Source: Aquilaria yunnanensis
Lineage: Eukaryota > Streptophyta > Magnoliopsida > Malvales > Thymelaeaceae
Assembly (NCBI GenBank): GCA_039654915.1
Contig: CM077594.1
Location: forward strand, 101,694,893 to 101,758,892
DNA length: 64,000 nt
Direction: 5' to 3'
How positions within the stretch are numbered: position 1 is the first letter of the stretch; each line of letters opens with the position of its first letter. The notes under the pieces are model-generated. The model searched no databases and was not told the origin of the DNA. It saw only the letters and a program-made list of their open reading frames with translations. Below are positions 52,311 to 63,990 of this stretch, piece by piece. Both the position numbers and the translations under genes were made by a program.

Positions 52311-53610
52311 GGTGTTCAAAGTTTTGAGCTTCATCGTCACAAGTCACATGGCACAACCGTTCTCTGGCCATCAAACTAGTTGTTATAACATATCTGTCTG
52401 CGTCGGTCATGTTTCATGTCCATCCGCCAAAGCATCCGGTTTCTCGTGGATGCATCATAACAGTATTAGTTTCATTTATTTTACATCCTAAAAGCTTGTC
52501 TCTTGATCTCTTCCTATAAATTGTTCCTTCTGGCCCTCAGTCATCAGTGCTATAGTTTACGGACTCTGTAAATCTTTTGGTGGCTAAACTTGCAATAAAA
52601 GTTCTGTTCTTGGAAGAGCAATTATACTGTCAGATTGCTTAAATGAATCTGTGATGCGAAAATCTGACCTTAGTTGCCAACATCATGCAGCATCGTGGCC
52701 CTGGACTTGAGGACTGATCTGCCAGCTCGTTCACCTCAACCTGCACCTACCAAGTTGTTAAATCTTTTATCAGGTTAGTTAATACAAAACCTCTTTACAA
52801 AGCTTCATTTGGTTCTTTCTGCAACTTTTGGTTATGAAACTCGAAGGCCATCTACGTTGTTTATCAAGTAAGAAATATTGGTTTAATTGTTGCAAATATG
52901 AATCAGTTGTGAAAAGTGGAATCATGCATATATGAAGAATTTGTTGTAAATACTGCCCTTGTCTATGTAGTTGAATGCTTCAGGGCCTAAGATAAGTAGT
53001 CTTCTGCATCACTACACCGTCTCTGATTTTACTGTTTTGGTGACTGAACACGGATAAACTGTTGATATGTTTGGAGCAGAGAACGATCTTCAAACCGTGC
53101 GGGGGAAAGTGAGTACGAAAGGGGAGAAAGGAATCGGGAGGTGATGCCGTCCAGATTCCAGACATAACGTAAGTGAGACGAACTATTTTCCTGGAGTTGG
53201 GAAGGACATGTGAGTTTGGCAACGTGCCATTTCCCGGTTGATTAAGGCTGCTTGGGTGGAACTATTTTGCTACTTTTTGTGCTCCCTCCCTCCAAAAATA
53301 ATGAACCATAATCCTAAAAAGGTTGAATTGTCTTCTCTTTTAGAAAGTTTTAATAGTTAATTTATCTTAATACTCTCATCTCATCTAAACTCTCATCACA
53401 CAAAAACCAAAAAATGAATCTTTTTTTTTTTCCCAATACTCATTTAAATTTTCATTACATAGAACCCCAAAAGGAATATTTTTTTTCAATTTTAATTTCT
53501 CGGACATAAACGGAAAGATAAAATGGAGGGATTATTATTCATATCATATCATATTTAAATTGGTTTGTGTTTTCTTGTTCAATCTTAAACAAAACAGTGC
53601 CTAAATATGC
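52311..53610. repeat. Direct-repeat segment, copy A (upstream of NLR remnant)
   Basis: It begins GGTGTTCAAAGTTTTGAGC and matches copy B at 62888 almost base for base with scattered substitutions and short indels. Shared words include CATGTTTCATGTCCATC, GTGCTATAGTTTACGGACT, TGTTCTGTTCTTGGAAGAG and AAATATGAATCAGTTGTGAA. Copy A carries a MITE-like insert (53282-53531). Similarity runs to about 53610. No conserved open frame was seen, so it is more likely NLR-flanking or promoter DNA than a gene. Confidence 0.85.
53282..53531. mobile_element. Stowaway-like MITE inside copy A
   Basis: The left end CTCCCTCCCTCCAAAAATAA pairs imperfectly with the right end AAAATGGAGGGA in reverse. The interior is AT-rich with no coding. 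The matching place in copy B (63855-63885) has only a poly-C run and ATGGGACAAAGGATTA, which looks like a collapsed form of the same element. Confidence 0.5.
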
Positions 53611-53752
53611 AGGTACTCTCTCTCTCTCTTTTTTCTCTTCGGTCTTTTTTTGGGGAGTGAAGATCATCTGTAAACATGTACCAGTAACTATGTTGATGAT
53701 CCTGTTTGTAACAAATTCGAAATTCCAAGTGCTTCGACTCAAAATAATGTTC

Positions 53753-54001
53753 TTAGTCGAAAGCGTGTACCAGATCATCGATCATGAAGCTTTGCTGCTC
53801 TGGTCCTGCAAGTTCTGGGGATTTGGCGTTGTTAGGAGTTCGGATATTCAAACGATATTCCTCCCTCTCCACCAAAGTTAAGCGGTTCTCAAACTGCTTG
53901 CACTGGAACCCGAACTTGTTGCATTTTTTCCATCCTCTGGCAAAACCAACAAGGGTCAGCACCAGTCGGCCGTAACGAGCAAGGATGTGCACCATATACA
54001 T
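53753..54001 (-). CDS. Candidate 82-aa small ORF, unassigned
   Basis: An open frame on the minus strand starts at ATG 54001 with a second ATG two codons on. It encodes a basic, partly hydrophobic N-terminus (HILARYGRLVLTLVGFARGW), a Cys/Lys-rich middle (KKCNKFGFQCKQFENR) and an acidic end (SFMIDDLVHAFD). I do not recognise the family. The composition is protein-like, not repeat-like, but there is no second exon, no homologue in the window and no promoter evidence. It lies between copy A and the NLR remnant and could be a shadow. Confidence 0.25.
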   Translation of the reverse strand: MYMVHILARYGRLVLTLVGFARGWKKCNKFGFQCKQFENRLTLVEREEYRLNIRTPNNAKSPELAGPEQQSFMIDDLVHAFD

Positions 54002-54341
54002 ATTGTTTAAACTAGAGAACCAAGAACCGATTCAATTGTTGTTTCCATTGACGAAGACAATCAGAGATGCAGAATCAATTCACAGCGGGGATTATTGTAC
54101 GCCTTTTTTTTTTTTACTTTGAATTGCCTTCATTTGCTTAACCTGTCAATTCTTGTCCGTTGACGAAGACACAGAGAGTTGTTTAATGACAGCTTTGATT
54201 GACTTTATTATTGTCAAGATTCATACATCAACTTGATTAATTTTAATTACGGCTTCTTTCTCTTGCAATTTGCATCAACGTTTTCGCTGCTATCCTTCTC
54301 TGATCATTCTCACCATTTGCTTCCTCAAGAACGAATCCCAG

Positions 54342-54895
54342 ATGGCTGCTGAAGTTGTTATCGGAGCTCTTATTGAGGTCACAATAGCAAACCTGATTTC
54401 CTGAGTCAGAGAACAAGTGAACCTCATTGCGGGTCTCGGAGATGAGTTGGAGAAACTTCAAGGCACGCTCACGATGATCCAGGGCGTGCTCGAGGACGCT
54501 GACCAGAGACAGCTAACAGACAAGGCTGTCAGCCGCTGGCTGCTGAAGCTTAGAGATCTGACTTATGAGGCCAACGATGTTCTCGACGAGCTCGCTTATG
54601 AAAACTTGAGGAGGGAGGTAGAACCGCAAACTCAACAGGTGCGCAACCTCTTTTGCTTCCCCAATCTCGTCGCTTTCCGTCGCAAGGTGGCTCAAAAAAT
54701 CAAGGCCATCAATTTCTCTCTAAGAAACATAAACAGCCAGGCCGCTGAGCTTGGACTCCAACACAGACTAACTAACGCAGTTCCTGTATCTGCGTCAAGC
54801 CCAGAGACTCACTCTTTCCTTGGTGAAACAAAGCCGGTAGGCAGAGCCGGATGTCTCAAAAGTTGTCAACTTGTTGTTGGGTCTACCAACCAATC
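54342..54895 (+). pseudogene. Truncated CC-NBS-LRR (NLR) resistance gene, coiled-coil domain only
   Basis: From ATG 54342 the frame encodes an Rx-N type coiled-coil domain of the RGA-like class. Recognisable stretches are MAAEVVIGALIEVTIANLIS, LEKLQGTLTMIQGVLEDA, SRWLLKLRDLTYEANDVLDE and the QDxVGR-like linker (KPVGR). Codon 21 is TGA (54402-54404), where a leucine codon such as TTA is expected, so one substitution breaks the gene. A frameshift follows the VGR motif near 54845, after which the NLR reading continues in another frame as DVSKVVNLL. The sequence ends before the P-loop. The NB-ARC and LRR parts are absent and retrotransposon gag sequence begins at about 54896. A functional NLR would be 1000 aa or more. 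Confidence 0.85.
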
Positions 54896-57800
54896 AACAA
54901 CGGGTATGATGGTGGCAATGAAGGAAATAGAGGGATGGATCATCAAGATGAGGTTTATCCAAGAAACCTAAAAAGGCCAATAAGGGAGTACATCTAATTA
55001 CCCTTGGTGACGGAGAATTACTTGGGTATTGTAAGACCACTGATTCAAGCTAACAACTTTGAGTTGAAGTCGACCTTGATTTCTCTCATCTAACAAAATC
55101 TGTTTTGAGGCTTGGCTTTGAAGGATCCAAACACACATATAGTGGACTTTTTGGAGGCGTGTGACACTTTTAATGCCAATGGAGTCTCCATTGATACTAT
55201 TAGACTCCAATTTTTTTCTCTCACTTTGGGACAAGGCTAAGGGAGAGTATCAATAACTTCAACTGGGAATTATCATAACATAGAATGAAATGACTAAGAA
55301 GTTCTTGAGCAAGCTCTTTCTTTCATCTAAGGCTGCCTACTTGAGAGCTTCAATTGTAACATTCAAGCAACATGAGATGGAGTCCATTTCGAAGGCATGG
55401 GAGAGGTTCAAGTAGTTGCTTAAGAAGTTTCCACAATATGGATTCTTGAATTGGCCATAAATTCAAGTTTTCTATGAAGGTTTGATACCCATTTCAAAAT
55501 TTATGATTGATGTTTTGGTCGATGGATCTTTAATGTCTAAGATGGCCAGTGATGCCTTCCAAATTCTTGAGCAATTGGCATTAAATGGGAAGCAATGGCT
55601 GGAAGAAAGAGCTCAACCAAAGAAAGGAATACTTGAAGTGGATCAATTGACCGTTTTGTCGACACAAATAACATCTCTTATGAATTAAGTGTCCAAGTTG
55701 ACTAAAAAGAAGAAGCTAACCATTGAACAAGCGGCCGCCTCAATTTCTAACATTTATTGTGCAAATGAGGCCACTTTCGAGCAAGCTAATTTCATAAGCA
55801 ATCAGAACTTTTGGTACGGAGGTAACCAACTTAAGAACCAATACAACCTCAATTGGAGAAATCATGAGATTTTTTTCAATGGTAACACAAAAAATGTTTA
55901 ACAATCACCTCCTTTCAATTTTAACCAAGCTCTAATGGAGAAGAAGCCTTCTATGGAAGAAATTGTGAAACAAATGATAGAATGGAGAAGATTGAGGCAA
56001 AGATTGCAAACTTGGGGGTTAACTTGGCAAATATGGAGGCCAACATAAGTGCAAGTACTAAAAATCTTGAGCACCAAGTAGGACAATTGGTGAACTCCAT
56101 AAAAATTCTTCAAAAAGGAAAATTTCCTAGTGACACCGAGTTGAACCCGAGGGAGTAATGTTATGCAATTACATTTAAAGGAGAGAAGAAGCTTAAAGAT
56201 CCCTATATGAGGACACCCATTCAAAAGAAACTAATCTTGGAAGATGAAGTGCAAGTTTAAAAATAAAAGGAAGTGGTGAAGTCACTAAAAGAGCAACCCC
56301 AGAGAGTGCAAAAACCCCCACCCAACCCACCCCTACCTTTCCTACAAAGGATCTAAAAAAAAAAAGTTTGATGATCAATATGGCAAATTCTTAGATATTT
56401 TTAAGAAGCTTCAAGTCAATATCCTATTCTTGGAGGCTTTAACTCAAATGTCAAATTGGTGTAGATTGTTGAAGGAAGTCATTGCAAAAAAAAGAAAATT
56501 TGAAGAGTTTGAGACTATATGCCTTACGAAAAAATGTAGTACAATTGTCCAACAAAAGCTTCTATCAAAATTGAAGGATCCCAGAAACTTCAACTTCATT
56601 ATTTCATGCACAATTTGTGAAGTTGAGTTCAAGAAAGTATTATGTGACCTTGGTGCAAGTGTAAACTTGATATCCTTGTCTATTGCCAATAAATTTGTGA
56701 TTCTTGACATGGAATAAGACTACCAAGCCCTGTTCATCTTTGGAAGACAATTCTTGGCCATTGCCGGAGCTACTATAGATGTGAAGGGAGGCAAGCTTTT
56801 ATTCAATGTTAAGAATGAAAAAATGGAGTTCAATATGTTTGATTCTAGCATCCCCCTGTATAAGATGGAAGTGTATATGGTTGGTATGGTCATAGACTCC
56901 AACCAAGAAAATTCTTCTATTTTTGTTATGGGTGGTGACAAAAATGAAATCAATAAATTTGAGCATTTCAATTTCAATGAGGAAGTAAAAAATGAGACAA
57001 GACACTCATTGACGGAAGAAAAGAAGAAGATGAAGACGATGAAGAAATGGGTAGCAACAAGAAATAGAAATGCAAAGAACCCCAAAATGCTTAAAAAGGA
57101 AAGAAATGGGAATTCAAGCATGGAAAGGAGTGCATTTTTTTGGATGCATATTGGATTTTCCAAGCATTGGAAGCATTTTTACAATGGAGAGGGTGTAGAG
57201 CCACATCACTCACCCTAGTGCCTAAAAACAAAAGAGTTGGTATCTAGCTAAAGACAATAAATCAAGCGCTTGTTGTGAGGTACCCCAACCTCTCTTCTCT
57301 CCTTTGTGTTTTTAATTATTTTTTCAATAAGTTGTGTTTTAGGAAAAATGTCTCTTAATTAGTCTTTGTGCTTATTGTAAGTGTATGATAGAAAAATCAA
57401 GAGTAAACATGAAAAGATGAAGTGTCACAATCACTAATAGTTTAAGTTAGAGTAATTGGAGGTGGGAACATTTGCCTCCTGGGTATGATTTTTGAAACAA
57501 AATCTCTTTTCTAGCATTTTTTGTCAACATTGTAGACAATGTTGGTTTTAATTTTCGGAAGAAATGTGTTTGTGGATGATACTTATTTGAATGTTTTTTT
57601 CGGACTTCACATTTAGTTGTATGCTCTTTCTTTTATGCTAGTTTTGGATGAATTTTTTCTTGTGACATTACATGCATATCGTATTTATTTTCCTCATCAT
57701 GTGTTGCATCATAGTTGCATTCTTAGGTTGTGTGCATTTGGAAACCTAATGTGTACCCTTTTATCATGATTGATTGAATTCTTTCACAAAGTTAAGTTAA

Positions 57801-59045
57801 TTGTAAGTTTTGTTAAGTAAAAAAAGTTTATCACTTGTCATTAATGGTAGAAACTACACCCGGTGAGTCTTTGGGCATTGTGTGATACACTTGCACTATG
57901 AATGAATTCGTTCTTTGGAGCGGTGCTTGTTTTGCTTATGAGTTTCTTAATTTGTTTATGGATCCTCTCTTATCCGAATTGATGCATGCAAATAGGGGAT
58001 GAAAATGACAAGTTAGGGTTAAACTACATAACCTAAATGGCTAATGCTTCATCACAATCTTTAGATTAACCCACTTTATGCCTTTTAAGCCATATTTGTT
58101 ATTCAATTCACATAATTGAGTCATATCCATTATTATTTATCTTTTCTTGGTCCTTGAAGTAAGTTAAACGTTGTATATATGGGCTTGGGAAGGGTGAAAA
58201 ATTGTGAGTCATGTAAGTGAATAATGGACAACTTTGAGAGGAAAAATGTTGGGTTAAGAACTTATTGTTGAGATTATGTAGTTACGGTTTGAGTGTACTT
58301 TAGATAAATCATGCACATTTATTTGAGCTTTAAAGATTGTATGGATTTCTAGTTTGTTAAATACTATTATTTTTCCCTCAATAGAAAGGTAAAATGAGCC
58401 AATGTGATAAAGCCATTGTGAAAATAATAAATAAATAAACAAAACAAAAAAAATGATGTGGAAGTAGTTCATTCATTTGATGGGAGTTCTCCTACGTGTT
58501 GTGTTAAAATTATGCATGTGGGGGTTGTTTAGGATGTTACTTGGAAGCTAAAAAAAGTTTTTTTTTCTTGAGTTTTGATACAGTGAGTGGGACTTTAGAG
58601 TTGATTATTATGTTTATCTATGGTGTTTATGCTTGACTTGCTTCGTTAGCTCCACCTAAAATAGCCTTATACCGATTCCTGTTTATACCAAACTTGGCCA
58701 CGATACAACCTTTAATAGATGTCATTGGACGCACGCATATTGCTTAGGAACACTTAGTCAGTAGTTTGGGTCCTTTTGCAATTTGTAGATAAAGTTACAT
58801 TATGAGCCGTAGATACGTTAGGCAACCATAGATTATGAAGTGAAACATTTAGGGAGCAAATGTGTACCATTAGTAACAAGGTTTTTCTTTCTTTACTTAT
58901 CTTAACTTCTCTTGAGTTGGTTTTGTGAAGTAAATGATTTCATAATATGGTATTGGGTGTACATTGTTAGCTTCTTTGTTTTGGTTTTTTTCTATTTTTA
59001 GTTTGAGCATGCTAGGAGTCATCATCATCTTAAGTTTGAGGGAAT
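54896..59045 (+). mobile_element. Decayed Ty3/gypsy (Athila/Tat-like) retrotransposon, internal part
   Basis: The region reads, with many stops and frameshifts, as a gag (about 54900-55900). Diagnostic fragments are RPIREYI, DPNTHIVDFLEACDTFNANG, LWDKAK and ESISKAWERFK. A protease with the active site DLGASVN follows at about 56650. The protease itself has an internal loss: LSIANK is followed directly by FVILDME, and then FGRQFLAIAGATIDVKGGK. Reverse transcriptase, RNase H and integrase are missing. Beyond 57218 comes a non-coding spacer carrying CAAGCGCTTGTTGTGAGG, which resembles the conserved sequence after pol in these elements. A purine-rich stretch (59036-59045) abuts the 3' LTR. There is no 5' LTR or primer-binding site. 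Confidence 0.8.
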
Positions 59046-60350
59046 TGATAAATGCCAATTTATATGGTAAAAATTGTTGATTTTTTTGGAAATTTCGCAT
59101 GTCTTTTTCTACATCACCACATCATATTTTTTTTAGTCATTTGTTGCTTTGGACTTTCATTTTGTAGGGTGGAGATGGGAACGAAGCATCGAATTGGATC
59201 AAAAGTGAGCAATGCGAAACATAAAAAGTTCGGACCAACGGTTCATTGGCGCTGCGGCCCTAGCGGCGCTGCAACCTCACATTGCAACGATTTTGGAAGC
59301 TAGCTTCGAGCCCTGAGCGCTAGTGCCTTTCATGTTTCAGGTGCTACAACGCCCACATGGCATCCTTGGGCGCCTCAGCACCTCTACACCCAGATGAAAG
59401 CAGTCCTCCGCTTCCAATTTGAATCTAAGCATGTTATTGGTCAGAGGATTTGATTCAAATGAGTAGGTGAATTAAGCATACACCTCTTAGACTTAGAAAA
59501 ATCTGGAACCAAGCTTAGAGACTCTTTATTCTTCTTCATCTTCTCATTTTAGACTTAGGTTTTTCATCACCATATTTTTCATTTTTTTTCACCTTCTTGT
59601 GGAGTACTAGTGAATTCTTGCTTAGAGAAGGTTTGGAGGGCTTGAAGACTTGTGGAAATCTTGAGGAATAAAATATCTAGAGTTTACCGGGTTCTTTTTT
59701 TCCCTTATTCTTCTTATGTTTAGACATGGATGCTCTTTTATGTATATTCATGGTTATGTTTTATTTGAGTATGGAGTAGTTTTTTTCTACACTTTCTATG
59801 GTTGTAGCTACATGAATTAGTTATATTAGTTGGATTAATGGCTATTTTTTTTTATTTTCCTCCTTTGTTTGTTTACCGTTTTCCTTGAGCTTATTGTTGT
59901 GTTGATTGATTAAGGACCTTAGACAGTTGCACATTAAATATCATTTAAACTATTGAGAAAGATTTAAAGGAATTGAAATTAGGAGAAGAGTGTAGTGGCC
60001 ATGGGCTTGTTAGAAGACTAGTCTAGGACACTAGGTGAAGGTAAATTGAACTTGTAATGCCCCTTTTGGATGAGAGTCTATTCTAGTATAAGTTTAGGAG
60101 AGTGGCCCTTTCACTTAGGAGAATAAGAGGCCCAATTAGTTAACTTTACCAACAAGTAGGAAAACCAAACCATTAGCTTTAATTCACTAGCTAACCAAGA
60201 TAAATATTGAAAACCATATGAAGTGTGTTTTATTAATTCACCAGAAAACCCTTAATTTGCATTGTGTTTGTTGTTTTTGTTTAGTAGGAATTTAAGTAGA
60301 GTTGCAAACTTAGTTATTTTCATAATGAGTAAATCATGAATTGTTGTTTG
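59046..60350 (+). repeat. 3' LTR of the Ty3/gypsy element, probably truncated
   Basis: It starts TGATAAATGCCAATTT, directly after the purine-rich TTTGAGGGAAT, the usual PPT-to-LTR junction for Tat/Athila elements. A GC-rich block around 59250-59330 has repeated GCGCT words. The far end is not clear: no typical CA terminus is found before the next TGTAAC-type terminus at about 60352. No matching 5' copy is in the window. Confidence 0.6.
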
Positions 60351-62886
60351 TGTAACGGCTCTAAAAAAAAATTCGGATCATAATTACTGAGGTAACATTA
60401 GTTATTTTAGTAATTTAATATACCTAGAATATTTAATGCAAGTAAATTCTCGATTTAATAAAGTATAGTAGCTTAAAGATGACAAAATTGGTCATTTAAA
60501 AAAATCGAATATAGTGACTCATTTTTATTTCATGGTTGGGTAGAGGATGGAAAAATATTGAATTTAAGGTATTACGGTTTTTTGTGATTCCCGCTTTACC
60601 CTTATGAAATTGTGAATTGATTAGATTATCTGTAAATGGTTTAGATGTAATCCTCAGAAGTATCAGACCTAAATTGCACGTCTGTCAAAGATGAGGACTG
60701 GACGTCTAATTAAGGTGAAGGAGGATTCAGATGCAGAATAATTCCTGTTTTGGTCCTAATTTTTATATTGTTTCCTAGATAAGTCCCCAACGTACTATTA
60801 TGTACAAAGAAGGGACCAAGTGTGTGGCATGTGCCATTTAAGCCTACATAAATTGACTTCCCATTATTTGCTCAGCCATCTTCTTCCTCCAGCTCCAGAC
60901 CACCTGAGAGCACTCTCCCCCCTTCGAAACTCCATAGCTAAACCAAATCCAAGTTCCAATCCATTAAATTCAAGCACAATTAAGTAAGTTTTTGAAGGAA
61001 ATCCAAGTATGGAACCATCATAAGCTTGATTTTCAAGTTACTTGTTCAAGTAAGTTTTGTTTTGTTCTTTCCCTATTTTTGAGCTTCTTACGGATCTGTA
61101 GATTCTGGAAAATCTGTTTTTAAGTTAGCTCTTGCTTGTTTATTAAGGGAAGAACAACAAGAAAAACTTAGGAATCAAGCTTAAGTAGGAGGAACCCAAA
61201 CCTGGTTTGATTAAAGGATAAAAGCTAATTTAGTTATTTTTTGTCCTTGATTAATTCCAGGTTTTATAGGTTGATTAATGTATAATTTATTGTGTTTAAA
61301 TCAAATTTTGTTGAGCAAGAAATAAGAAATTAAAGAGGACCGAGGAATGTTTTATATGTGTGTTGAGTAAAGGGCCGGTTAATTGGAATCCATTGAGAGG
61401 GTTATTCCTAACCACTTAATCCATAAAGATGGTTGTAATATTGTCCTAATTATGGTTTATTTATGTAGCTAAATGATCAATTAAAAGAGAAATACTCAAG
61501 CTACTATAAATGTACAAAGAATAATACAAAACCAAGACCATAAAGACACTGAAGTTGGTGTTTGCTTGCATTACTTATTTAAGGTAAGGAATTTTAAGTT
61601 CAAGTTTAAATTGATGCATTATGAATTTTATAATGCATTAATTAAGAGAGTAAGAGTTGGACAAGAAGTGACTTAAGGACTATGTAATTAAATAGCCCTT
61701 AAGTAAGTATACAGGGTACTAAGTATTTAAGATGGGCTTTGACACTCTAGAGTACCCTAGCTAAGCTACCGAGCTTAGTAAGAATGAGCCATTGAAAACT
61801 CCTGTAGTGTGAGCAAGGGTAAATAATGGCAAGCCAAGCTTGCTAAGGCAAGAATTAAGCTCTTGTAAGAAGGACTATGTTGAGGATGGATTCCCCGCCA
61901 TAAAACACATACTAGTAGCCATTGGTCAAGACCTCATAACATTTTGAGCTTACATTAAGTTGTGTATATATTTTATATATGTTGGTTCCTAAACTTTATT
62001 TTGCAGGTATTTAATTTCTTATTGAAAATTTATAATTCTCATTCCCTTAAGTATTACATTATGCAGATACTAGTAGTGTGAAACCTAACACCTACTGAAG
62101 GGTTATTAAGCAAGGTTTTGGTACAGGTATTTAAAATATCGTGAATCTTTAATGATTCTAAGTTATTGGTTAGTAATATTATTGTACTAACTAAGTTATT
62201 TAAAAGAGTCTTGACAGATACATGCAAAGTGCATAAGGAAAAGTTGGATCTCTTATTTCTGGAACTTCTATGCTCAGGTGGGAGTTATTTTGATAGTCTC
62301 AGACTTTATACATGTTGGGTACTTAAGTATTAAGGAAATGCCTTTAGTTTGACTAGTGTGTATGGACTTACTTAGTGTATATATCTGTATATACACTATA
62401 GTTGCTTATGGATGTACATAAGTTAAATTTTATGTGTACATAAGTTAATGCTTGCAGTTTAAATAAACATGTTTATATGACTTCAGTATGTGTTTTAAGT
62501 GTTTTATGAATACCATGGAAACTATTTTGAAAAGATTGACTTATTACTTTTAGTAGTTCTCTCCAAATGCCAATCGAAGTTAAGCATGCATGGATTCATT
62601 TCATAATATAATCAACTAGTATAAAGTTTTAAACAATGCAAGTATTAGCTTAGCCATTTGAAACTAAGAGCAGAAATACTAAATCCTGATTATCTTAAAA
62701 TCTTAGGAATACCCTATATCAAGGTAAGCAAAAAGGTTCCCTCATAAATTGTTTAGCTAAAATAAGTCTTAAGGTAGTGGTAATTGGCAAACAATACAAA
62801 TCAATTATTGTGGGAATGATATCTTACTTACACTATCTACACACGTCCCGCGCACTTGCGGATTAGGGTTTAAAACACACAACAAA
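60351..62886. repeat. Putative solo LTR of a chromovirus-type element
   Basis: The stretch opens with TGTAACGGCTCTAAAA, similar to the starts of many plant Ty3/gypsy LTRs. It closes with CCCGCGCACTTGCGGATTAG shortly before copy B. It has no coding frame or internal retrotransposon domains and is about 2.5 kb, a plausible LTR length for that group. I found no clear target-site duplication, so a recombined or truncated end is likely. It directly abuts the second duplication copy. Confidence 0.4.
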
Positions 62887-62887
62887 G

Positions 62888-63990
62888 GGTGTTCAAAGTT
62901 TTGAGCTTCATCGTCACAAATCACATAGCACAATTGTTCTCTGGCCATCAAACTAGTTGTTATTAACATATTTGTCTCCTTCTGTCATGTTTCATGTCCA
63001 TCTGCCAAAGCATTGGGTTTCTCATGGATTATCATAACAGTAATAGTTTCATTTATTTAACATCCTAAAAGTTTTTCCCTTCCTATACATTGTTCCTTCT
63101 GGTCCTCGGTCGTCAGTGCTATAGTTTACGGACTGTAAATCTTTTAGTGGCTAAACTTGCACTAAATGTTCTGTTCTTGGAAGAGAAATTATGCTGTTAG
63201 ATTGCTTAAATGAATCTAGGATGCAGAAATTTTACCTCAGTTGCCAACATCATACAGGACCATGGACCTGGACTTGAGGACGTGAGACAGTATGCTGTTT
63301 TCAACCACTAGACTGATCTGCCAGCTCGTTCACCTTAACTCGCACCTACCAAGGTGTTAAATCTTTTATTAGGTTAGTTGCTACCAAAGCGTCGTCTAAA
63401 CCTTCATTTGGTTCTTTCTGCAACTTTTGGTTATGAAACTTTAAGACAGTCTATATTGTTTGTTCGAGTAAGAAATATTGGTCTAATTGTTGCAAATATG
63501 AATCAGTTGTGAAAAGTTGAATCATGATTGAAGCATTTGTTGTCATAGGATACTACCCTTCTTTATGTAATTGAATGCCTCAGGGCATAAGATAAATAGT
63601 CTTCTGCATCGCAACATCGTCTCTTAGTTTACAGTTTTGGTGAGTGAACATGGATAAACTGTTGATGTCTTTGGATCAGAGAATGAACTTTAAAGCATGC
63701 GAGGGAAAGTGAAGATCGACGGGGGAAGCAAACGGGTCGTCTTGTCCAGACTTCAACAGACATAACGTAAGTGCGTAAGACGAACTATTTTCCTGGAGTG
63801 GTAGTCTGGAAACGTGCCATTTCCCCGCTTGGATGGAACACTTTTGTTGCCTCTGTACCACCCCCCCCCCCCCATGGGACAAAGGATTACTATTCATATT
63901 ATATTTAAATTGCTTCTCGTTTTCTTGTTCAATCTTGAACAGAACAGTATACAAGTACTCTCATTTTCTTGTTTTTTTTCGACTTCTTCC
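62888..63990. repeat. Direct-repeat segment, copy B
   Basis: The second copy of the segment at 52311, same orientation, 10,577 bp downstream. It carries about 30 bp extra near 63280 (including ACGTGAGACAGTATGCTG), lacks most of the MITE of copy A, and instead has a poly-C run near 63866. Similarity is still present within a few dozen bases of the end of the window, so the duplication probably continues outside it. Confidence 0.85.

Noticed and set aside
52108..52491. 127-aa plus-strand open frame crossing the start of duplication copy A
   Set aside because: The frame is not conserved in copy B, where the aligned sequence has indels that break it, and no protein family is recognisable.
56720..57163. 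147-aa open frame antisense to the retrotransposon protease region
   Set aside because: Shadow of the A-rich gag/protease strand, giving a Phe/Leu/Ser-rich translation.
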